A stretch of 64,000 nt of DNA, taken from positions 1 through 64,000 of the forward strand of contig NZ_BMMT01000015.1 of the NCBI RefSeq assembly GCF_014646075.1. Reading direction: 5' to 3'. Made by a program: the position numbers and the translations under genes. This stretch comes from Saccharopolyspora thermophila. GTDB lineage: Bacteria; Actinomycetota; Actinomycetes; Mycobacteriales; Pseudonocardiaceae. The notes below the pieces were generated by a model. It was not told the origin of the DNA, ran no database searches, and was given only the letters and a program-made list of their open reading frames with translations. Below are positions 36,768 to 42,708 of the stretch, piece after piece. The stretch's first letter is position 1. Every line of letters begins with the position of its first letter.

Positions 36768-37280
36768 GTGCTCTCCACGCACGTGGAGGTGGTCCGCTCC
36801 TCGAGGCGCGCCAGCACCTCCTCGACCAGTGCTCTCCACGCACGTGGAGGTGGTCCGGCAAACGAGCACGTGCAGCCGCGCATCGTCGCGTGCTCTCCAC
36901 GCACGTGGAGGTGGTCCGCGCTCGGCGTCTACCAGCAGATCAAGGACGACGTGCTCTCCACGCACGTGGAGGTGGTCCGGCGGGTACAGCTATGACCCGC
37001 TTTCTTCCAAAGTGCTCTCTACGCACGTGGAGGTGGTCCGCTGGTTGGCAGCACCAGGGGAAGCCATCACTAGTGCTCTCCACGCACGTGGAGGTGGTCC
37101 GCGCAGCTCCTGGACGCGATCCCAAAGCCCAGGTGCTCTTCTCCACGCACGTGGAGGTGGTCCTCCCAGGCTGTTGAGGGGATGATTCCCGCCGTCGTGC
37201 TCTCCACGCATGTGGAGCTGGTCCGGTCGTTGGGTTCAACTCATAGGGAGGAGTCCCGTGCTCTCCACGCATGTGGAGTG
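36768..37280 (+). CRISPR. CRISPR array 2, type I-E, 9 repeats / 8 spacers
   Basis: 29-nt repeats starting GTGCTCTCC, with the inverted repeat CTCCACG-CA-CGTGGAG and ending GGTCCG, at 36768, 36829, 36890, 36951, 37012, 37073, 37133, 37197 and 37258. Spacers are 31-32 nt. Repeat 5 has one base change, repeat 7 has three extra bases near its 5' end (32 nt), repeat 8 has two changes, and repeat 9 is truncated after GTGGAG. Degeneration is concentrated at the end far from the leader, as expected for the oldest units. The array runs directly into a cas3 fragment. Confidence 0.95.
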
Positions 37281-37281
37281 A

Positions 37282-37649
37282 TCTGATCGACGAGGTGTGC
37301 GCACGCGAGTCCTACGGTGGTGCGGGCTCGACCTCCGCGTTGGATGCCGTTTCCGGCCAGGTAGTTACGCGTCAGCGCGGCCTGGATATGGCGTGGCAGC
37401 GTGGCCGACACCAGCACAACCGGCACCTGCATTCGGCCGTACCAGGCCAGCAGCCGCCCCAGTAGGGCCTGAGCGTACGGATCGTAGGTGTGCCTCGTCG
37501 ACCAGGAGCACCTTGTTCGCCGGCGCATGCAGCCGCAGCATATTGAATTTCGAAGCCAACGCCGCCGTCAGCGCTTGGTCGATCGTCCCGACCGACATCT
37601 CCGCCAGCAAGACGCTGGCCCGGCGACAACCACCGAAACGCTTCCGCAT
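37282..37649 (-). pseudogene. Helicase fragment of a cas3 gene, frameshifted
   Basis: The minus strand encodes SVGTIDQALTAALASKFNML, then KVLLVDEAH; near 37490 the frame changes and continues TYDPYAQALLGRLLAWYGRM, VPVVLVSATLP, RNYLAG. That is Cas3 motif Ia-III territory (DEAH box and SATLP), paralogous to the intact cas3 but distinct from it. Both ends are lost: one abuts array 2, the other a sulfite-oxidase fragment. Its order relative to the 5' fragment at 36450-36569 is inverted for a single gene, so at least one rearrangement, or two source genes, is needed. Confidence 0.75.
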
Positions 37650-37654
37650 CCGCC

Positions 37655-37912
37655 GAGTGCGCTGATCTGCGGCGCCGTCTTCACCGGGGTGCCGATGCGC
37701 GGCCTGCTCCTCGAGGGGGGTTGCGGCCCGAGGCGCAGCAGCTGTTCACCACCAGCGCTGACGGCTACACCATGGGCACCCCGCTCGACGTACTGCTCGA
37801 ACCCGACCGAGGAGCGCTGCTGGCGGTCGCGATGAACGACGAGCCGCTGCCGGACGAGCATGGGTTCCCGGTTCGAACGGTCGTATCCGGCCTGTACGGC
37901 CAGGTCTCGGCG
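37655..37912 (+). pseudogene. Fragment of a molybdopterin sulfite-oxidase-type gene
   Basis: One frame reads CGAVFTGVPMRGLLLEGG; across a run of six Gs at 37715-37720 it shifts to RPEAQQLFTTSADGYTMGTP, LDVLLEPDRGALLAVAMNDE, and PLPDEHGFPVRTVVSGLYG. This is the middle of an oxidoreductase molybdopterin-binding domain (sulfite oxidase/YedY family). The N-terminal part and the C-terminal dimerisation domain are missing, and a frameshift interrupts what is left. Confidence 0.7.
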
Positions 37913-38214
37913 ACATGCAACCGCAGTTGCCAGTTCGCCGCGCTGGTCATTGCTCCCACACAGCCCGTTCGGCATGTCGTGCGGCGTTCCTATTGGCGAC
38001 GACGACCTCAATACCGCAGCGAACAGGCGCACTATTAGCGGCAACGAACCCACGAACCATGAACATCACGATTTACTGCTGGAGAGTTAGTGCTATTGAG
38101 CGATCTCGGATGTGATTTTCGCTGAATCGGTTGTGCGGGATCGTAGCGTGTGTGAGATTCGGCGGTCGGTCACCTCGAAGCTCATCGGGGCGTTGACGAA
38201 CTGGGGGAGTGCAG

Positions 38215-38505
38215 GTGGATCAGATCGTGGTGGACTTCCGCGCTCTAAAAGCCGGTGAAGAGGCGCTGCGGAAGGCCGTCGATGAGATTGACCTCCGGCT
38301 GAATGACCTGGAAGCCGTGGTGGTGCGGCTGCTGGCGTCCTGGACGGGGGAGGCCGCCGACGCCTATCAGGCGGCGCAAACGGAGTGGGACCGGGAGGTC
38401 GCGGAGATGCGGGTGAACGTGCGCGAGATGCATCGGCTGCTGGTCACCGCGCACGGCAACCATGCCTCGGCGGTGCGGACGAACGCCAAGATCTGGGAAG
38501 TCTGA
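38215..38505 (+). CDS. WXG100-family T7SS protein
   Basis: 96 residues from the GTG at 38215, seven bases after GGGGGA; GTG 38209 is possible but sits on the ribosome site. It is a helical hairpin with the central W-x-G turn in LLASWTGEAADAYQAAQTEW, the hallmark of ESAT-6/WXG100 proteins. It ends 3 bp before the toxin gene. Such proteins commonly escort a larger WXG/LXG effector through a type VII secretion system, and that is the likely role here. The upstream 170 bp is relatively AT-rich and probably holds the promoter. Confidence 0.87.
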   Translation: MDQIVVDFRALKAGEEALRKAVDEIDLRLNDLEAVVVRLLASWTGEAADAYQAAQTEWDREVAEMRVNVREMHRLLVTAHGNHASAVRTNAKIWEV

Positions 38506-38508
38506 GTA

Positions 38509-39881
38509 GTGACCGCCCCACCACCGCCCTTGGCGCCGGCGCCCGAGCCGGGGCCTGCGACGCCGGTTGATGTGCGCCCGGAGGACTATTACCGGGTCGC
38601 GCAGGAGTTCCGGGATGGCCAGAACGCGGTCATGCAGACCTACCGGACGTTGGACAACCGGCTCCGGGAACTCACCGGCGCCGCCGGGCACGATGAACCT
38701 GCGCAGAAGTTCGACGCCTCCTACACCCCTGCCGTGCGCGCTATCTTCAGCGGGTTCGTCCGGCTGCACGAGCTGCTGGGCGGGATCGCTCGTGGCCTGG
38801 CCGAATCCGCCGAAAACCACCGCCGAGCCGACGCCGAATCCGCAGGCTCCGATCCCGGTGGCGGTTTCCCGCCGTTATGGCCCGACACCTGCCCCGCCGC
38901 GGCAGAGCCTCCCGCGGTGCTGGGCGATGGTGATACGAACCTGCTGGCCACGATCAGTGACTGGGTGGTGCCGTACTACCCCAGCGGGGACGTTGCCCGA
39001 ATGCACGAGCTCGCGGCCGCGTTCGCCGCCACCCGTGACGGGGTGCAGGCAATCGCCGATGATCTGCATGCGCAGTTGCTGTCGCTTGCGGCCAACAACG
39101 TCGCCGAAGACCTCGACGCTTTGGAAGAGTTCTGGCAGCGCGTCGCCGTCAAAGACAGCGCGCTGCTCACCAGCCTGCCCGCCGCGTGCGCCGCAGTGGC
39201 CAACAGCTGTGGCGACTACGCCTCCCGGTGGAGCACACCCGCGACAAGATCGGCGACATCGTCGAAGAAACCAGCCTTGAACTCGCTGCGGCCACCGGTG
39301 TCGGTTTCATAGCCTCCCTGCTGACCACCCCACTGGGCGGCACGGCGATCGGCGGAAGCGCGGGCGCGGTGGTTATCGACAGTGCCACCGCCCGCTTGGC
39401 CGCGGTCGCCGCCGACTTCGTCATCGCCATCAGTGGCGCGGTCACCACCGTCGCCGCCGCCGAAGCCGGCGCTGCGCTGACCATGGCCATCAACAACACC
39501 CCCGACCCCAACACCACCCAGGCCGAAGCCACCAGCGTCGGGAATTCCACGGGTGGCGGGCAATCACAGCTGCCGGAACTGAAGACCGAGCGCGGCCAGC
39601 TGGAGAAGAAGTACAAACACGCCGCGGACTTCGGCGTGACCGAACCCCGCGGAGCGGAGGGCTTCAAAAAGTTCGACGAGGCCCTGCAAGACTTCGTCAA
39701 GAGCCCCACCACCGAGTCCAAGGTAGGTACCTACCACGGCGAGCCAGCGATTCTGTACTTCGACCGACAGACCGGTCTGGCGGTCGTGCAGAAGCCCAGC
39801 GGCGAGTTCTGGACTGGCTGGCGGCTGAGCGGGGGACAATTGAACAATGTCATCACCCGAGGCAAGCTTGGCGGCGGATAA
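38509..39881 (+). pseudogene. T7SS polymorphic toxin with colicin-D-like tRNase domain, frameshifted
   Basis: The first frame (GTG 38509) encodes a Pro-rich start and a long helical WXG-like N-terminus (EDYYRVAQEFRDGQNAVMQT). At about 39226 the reading shifts: in the second frame VEHTRDKIGDIVEETSLELA continues to a hydrophobic Ala/Gly region and ends at 39881. The C-terminal 95 residues (QLEKKYKHAADFGVTEPRGA, GTYHGEPAILYFDRQTGLAV, FWTGWRLSGGQLNNVITRGK) match the colicin D anticodon nuclease domain, including the K-K-x-K-H stretch that holds its catalytic Lys and His. One missing G in TCCCGG-TGG would restore a protein of about 456 residues. It could be real inactivation or a sequencing error. 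Confidence 0.8.
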
Positions 39882-39894
39882 CCCGGAAGGCACC

Positions 39895-40173
39895 ATGCAC
39901 GCATCACTCCAGCCCTACATCGAGCTCATCCGCTCGTTCATCGAACGTCGCATCACCGCCGACGAGTTTGAGACGCGCTACCTCGCCATGTTCAAGGCCG
40001 AAACCGCACACTTCGACGAAGATACTTTCGACACCCTCGACGGACTCTTCGCTGACGTCGACGCCTACGTCGCCGACCCTGCCCTTCACGACAGCCCAGA
40101 AGATCTCGACGACGAACAGCTACGCGCCCGCGCCGCCTGCGCGCTTGACAAGCTCACCTTGGTAGATGGCTGA
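39895..40173 (+). CDS. Colicin-D-type immunity protein
   Basis: 92 residues from the ATG at 39895, five bases after GGAAGG; an upstream ATG at 39847 would overlap the toxin by 35 bp. It is acidic and helical: LIRSFIERRITADEFETRYL, FDTLDGLFADVDAYVADPAL, and LDDEQLRARAACALDKL. This fits the colicin D/pyocin immunity family, which mimics tRNA and blocks the nuclease. It lies 13 bp after the toxin stop, the usual toxin-immunity order. It remains open although the toxin is frameshifted. Confidence 0.82.
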   Translation: MHASLQPYIELIRSFIERRITADEFETRYLAMFKAETAHFDEDTFDTLDGLFADVDAYVADPALHDSPEDLDDEQLRARAACALDKLTLVDG

Positions 40174-40265
40174 CCCGCAGGCGCTCCGCGAGCTGGGGAG
40201 CCAGCTCGGAGAACAGGCGGAAGGGAAGGTCGCATGCACAAAGCACGTAATCCATCTGTGCAGCG

Positions 40266-40293
40266 TGTACGTGCCCCGGGTGCGACTCGAACG
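40266..40293 (-). repeat. 28-bp copy of the tRNA-Leu 3' end (att-like)
   Basis: Bases 40266-40293 are identical to 41123-41150, which cover the acceptor 3' strand and T-arm of the intact tRNA-Leu plus 6 bp beyond it. Similarity continues imperfectly outward (CTGTGCA in both). On the other side it diverges at once. Direct repeats of a tRNA 3' end are the classic footprint of tyrosine-recombinase integration. The 857-bp interval contains the array 3 leader and array 3. Confidence 0.8.
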
Positions 40294-40303
40294 GCCAGCA
40301 CGG

Positions 40304-40461
40304 TTCCCAGTGCGCCGTACGCTAGCCACTTCCCCTGACCAAACCACCGCCCATCCGATAGCACTCACCCAAATGAACCAACGCCAGCACTCCGGGCCCG
40401 CCAACCCCCACCAACGCGCCAAAATGAACAAGCACGCTCTTAAAACCGCAGTTCGCGAAGT
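40304..40461 (+). promoter_or_regulatory. CRISPR leader of array 3
   Basis: 158 bp with about 85-90% identity by eye to 36612-36767, ending AAAACCGCAGTTCGCGAAGT at the first repeat. It begins 10 bp after the tRNA 3'-end copy. The duplicated leader implies that array 3 and array 2 derive from one ancestor, with later spacer turnover. Confidence 0.85.
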
Positions 40462-41041
40462 GTGCTCTCCACGCACGTGGAGGTGGTCCGTCGTTCCACG
40501 CCTCGACGTACTCGTCGAACTCGTGCTCTCCACGCACGTGGAGGTGGTCCGTAGCGGTTGATCTGCTTCCACGGGGTGGGGACGTGCTCTCCACGCACGT
40601 GGAGGTGGTCCGGTGCTGCGCGAAGAGAAATGGGTCCGCGTGGTGTGCTCTCCACGCACGTGGAGGTGGTCCGCCCGGCCACGAGGGGCGCCTCGCCTGC
40701 CTGGCGTGCTCTCCACGCACGTGGAGGTGGTCCGTCCGGGCCGACACGGCTGTAGTAGTGGTTCGACGTGCTCTCCACGCACGTGGAGGTGGTCCGCTCC
40801 TGTTTCTGCTCGTCGGTGTATTCGGTCCGTGCTCTCCACGCACGTGGAGGTGGTCCGGACGTCACCATGTTCACCGTTACCGCCCACAGCGTGCTCTCCA
40901 CGCACGTGGAGGTGGTCCGGCGATGCCGAGCTTGCGGGCGATGCGGTCGACGTGCTCTCCACGCACGTGGAGGTGGTCCGTGCGGGATCGTCTCGGCGGC
41001 CTCCGGGTTGTCGTGCTCTCCACGCACGTGGAGGTGATTGA
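40462..41041 (+). CRISPR. CRISPR array 3, type I-E, 10 repeats / 9 spacers
   Basis: Nine identical 29-nt repeats, the same sequence as array 2, start at 40462, 40523, 40584, 40645, 40706, 40768, 40829, 40891 and 40952; the tenth (41013) is altered in its last six bases. Spacers are 32 nt, except two of 33. Several read as protein-coding on the opposite strand. Repeats are better preserved than in array 2, so this array is younger or was active more recently. It is flanked by tRNA-Leu and the tRNA 3'-end copy. Confidence 0.97.
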
Positions 41042-41128
41042 TTGCGGCGGCCGCCAGGCAGCGAGACTACTCGACAGCCGAGGCTGGTCCAGCGTGTGAA
41101 CGGGCTGGCTGGCTGTGCATCTTGTACG

Positions 41129-41202
41129 TGCCCCGGGTGCGACTCGAACGCACACTGGACGGATTTTGAGTCCGCTGCCTCTGCCGATTGGGCTACCGGG
41201 GC
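41129..41202 (-). tRNA. tRNA-Leu (anticodon CAA)
   Basis: A 74-nt cloverleaf on the minus strand: acceptor GCCCCGG/CCGGGGC, D-arm region with AATCGGCAGAGGC, anticodon stem GCGGA/TCCGT enclosing loop CTCAAAA (anticodon CAA), a short variable loop CCAGT, T-arm GTGCG-TTCGAGT-CGCAC, discriminator A. The short variable loop is unusual for leucine tRNAs, but I recall similar CAA genes in actinobacteria. Its 3' end is duplicated at 40266-40293. Confidence 0.88.
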
Positions 41203-41584
41203 TGGTTGGAAGAAAGCATACGCCAGGCTTGATCATCCTCGCGCACCGGGTGCTCGGCATACGCGTGTCCTCGGGGACGGACTGGAAGGAACTAGAGGGG
41301 CCGAAGTTCCGGTTGATGCGTGGGGCTTCCGGACGGGAACCACGCTGCTGGTGATCCGGGTGGTGATCGTCACCCTCGGCGTCGGAGCCCCGTCGCAGCG
41401 GGGCCCGCTCCGCCGGCATCCTCGAGATCCACCTGCTGTTCCAGCGGCGGCGCGGGGCCCGGGTCTGAATCGATGTCGCCATGGTCACGTCGCAGGTTTA
41501 CGTCGCCGTCAAAGAACACCCGGTAAGCTGCGGTTTCCGGTGCGAAACCGCATCGGCGGACCCGAGTTCTACTGGAGGATCCCG
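41203..41584. other. Intergenic region upstream of pdtaR
   Basis: No gene recognised. It is expected to contain the promoters of tRNA-Leu (leftward) and pdtaR (rightward). A TAAGCT element at 41524-41529 could be a -10 box for pdtaR, but no convincing -35 is placed at normal spacing. Confidence 0.35.
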
Positions 41585-42196
41585 GTGACGACGCCGGCTG
41601 CCGAGGACCCACGCGAGGCCAAGCCCGTCGAACGTCGCGTACTCGTGGCCGAGGACGAGGCGTTGATCAGACTCGACCTCGTCGAGATGCTCCGCGAGGA
41701 GGGGTACCAGGTCGTCGGCGAGGCCGGGGACGGGCAGGAAGCCGTCCGGCTCGCCGAGGAGCTGCGCCCCGACCTGGTGATCCTGGACATCAAGATGCCG
41801 AAGATGGACGGCATCGAGGCCGCCTCCAACATCGCCGGTGAGCGGATCGCCCCGGTGGTCATCCTCACCGCGTTCAGCCAGCGTGACCTGGTCGAGCGGG
41901 CGCGGGACGCGGGCGCGATGGCCTACCTGGTCAAGCCGTTCGCCAAGCGCGACCTGGTGCCGGCCATCGAGCTGGCCGTGTCGCGGTTCACCGAGGTGCA
42001 GGCGCTGGAGGCCGAGGTCGCCGACCTCACCGAGCGGCTGGAGGCGCGCAAGGTCATCGAGCGTGCCAAGGGCCTGCTGATGACCAAGCACAACCTCTCC
42101 GAACCGGAGGCGTTCCGCTGGCTGCAGCGCACCGCGATGGACCGGCGGACCACGATGAAGGCCGTCGCCCAGGCGGTGCTGGAGAACCTCTCCTGA
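41585..42196 (+). CDS. pdtaR: ANTAR-domain response regulator (PdtaR-like)
   Basis: 203 residues from the GTG at 41585, with GGAGG upstream. The receiver domain has VLVAEDEALIRLDLVEMLRE, phospho-acceptor Asp in LVILDIKMPKMDG and AYLVKPFAKRDL. The C-terminus is an ANTAR RNA-binding domain: LEARKVIERAKGLLMTKHNL, EPEAFRWLQRTAMDRRTTM. PdtaR acts with sensor kinase PdtaS as an RNA-binding antiterminator. The gene's position next to a thioesterase and polA is the standard actinobacterial order. It ends directly at the convergent thioesterase stop with no spacer. Confidence 0.93.
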   Translation: MTTPAAEDPREAKPVERRVLVAEDEALIRLDLVEMLREEGYQVVGEAGDGQEAVRLAEELRPDLVILDIKMPKMDGIEAASNIAGERIAPVVILTAFSQRDLVERARDAGAMAYLVKPFAKRDLVPAIELAVSRFTEVQALEAEVADLTERLEARKVIERAKGLLMTKHNLSEPEAFRWLQRTAMDRRTTMKAVAQAVLENLS

Positions 42197-42649
42197 TCAG
42201 CGCCGGGGCGGCTGCTTGCGCAACGCGCAGGTCAGCCGCGCCGAGCAGGTCCGCCGCCCCTGCTCGTCGGTGATCGTGATGTCGTAGGTCGCCGTCGTCA
42301 TGCCCCGGTGCAGGGCCGTGGCGACGGCGGTCACCACCCCCTCGGTGACCGCGCGGTGGTGGGTGCAGGACAGCTCCAGACCCACCGCGATGCGGCCGGC
42401 GCCGGCGTGCAGGGCGGCGGCCACCGACCCCACCGTCTCGGCCAGCACCGCGTTCGCCCCGCCGTGTAGCAACCCGTACGGCTGGCGGTTGCCCTGGACC
42501 GGCATCGTCGCGACCACCCGATCGGGTCCCGATTCGATGATCTCAATGCCCATCCGCTCGGTGAGCTGCTCGTCAGCGGCTCGCAGCACCGGGTTCAACC
42601 GGTCGTTCTCGCTGGTCATCGTCTCACCATTGTTGAGCGGACTTACCAC
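42197..42649 (-). CDS. Hotdog-fold thioesterase (PaaI-like)
   Basis: 150 residues from a GTG at 42649, five bases after AGGAGG. Hotdog signature: TMPVQGNRQPYGLLHGGANA, with the HGG turn, followed by LAETVGSVAAAL and a C-terminal strand segment YDITITDEQGRRTCSARLTC. It likely hydrolyses acyl-CoA or aryl-CoA thioesters in the cytoplasm. The gene lies divergent from polA with 59 bp between. Confidence 0.9.
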   Translation of the reverse strand: MVSPLNNGETMTSENDRLNPVLRAADEQLTERMGIEIIESGPDRVVATMPVQGNRQPYGLLHGGANAVLAETVGSVAAALHAGAGRIAVGLELSCTHHRAVTEGVVTAVATALHRGMTTATYDITITDEQGRRTCSARLTCALRKQPPRR

Positions 42650-42708
42650 TGTTCCCTCCTGTCGCCTCCGGTCACCGCCTGTCAGCACGTCAGCCTAGAC
42701 TCGCCGCC

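Noticed and set aside
40174..40260. Short minus-strand ORF beginning MDYVLCACDLPF after the immunity gene
   Set aside because: Only about 35 codons, no ribosome site and no recognised family; not enough support to call a gene.
41129..41202. Possibility that the tRNA is not leucine because its variable loop is short
   Set aside because: The anticodon loop CTCAAAA gives CAA unambiguously and the cloverleaf is complete; the isoacceptor call is kept with the oddity noted.
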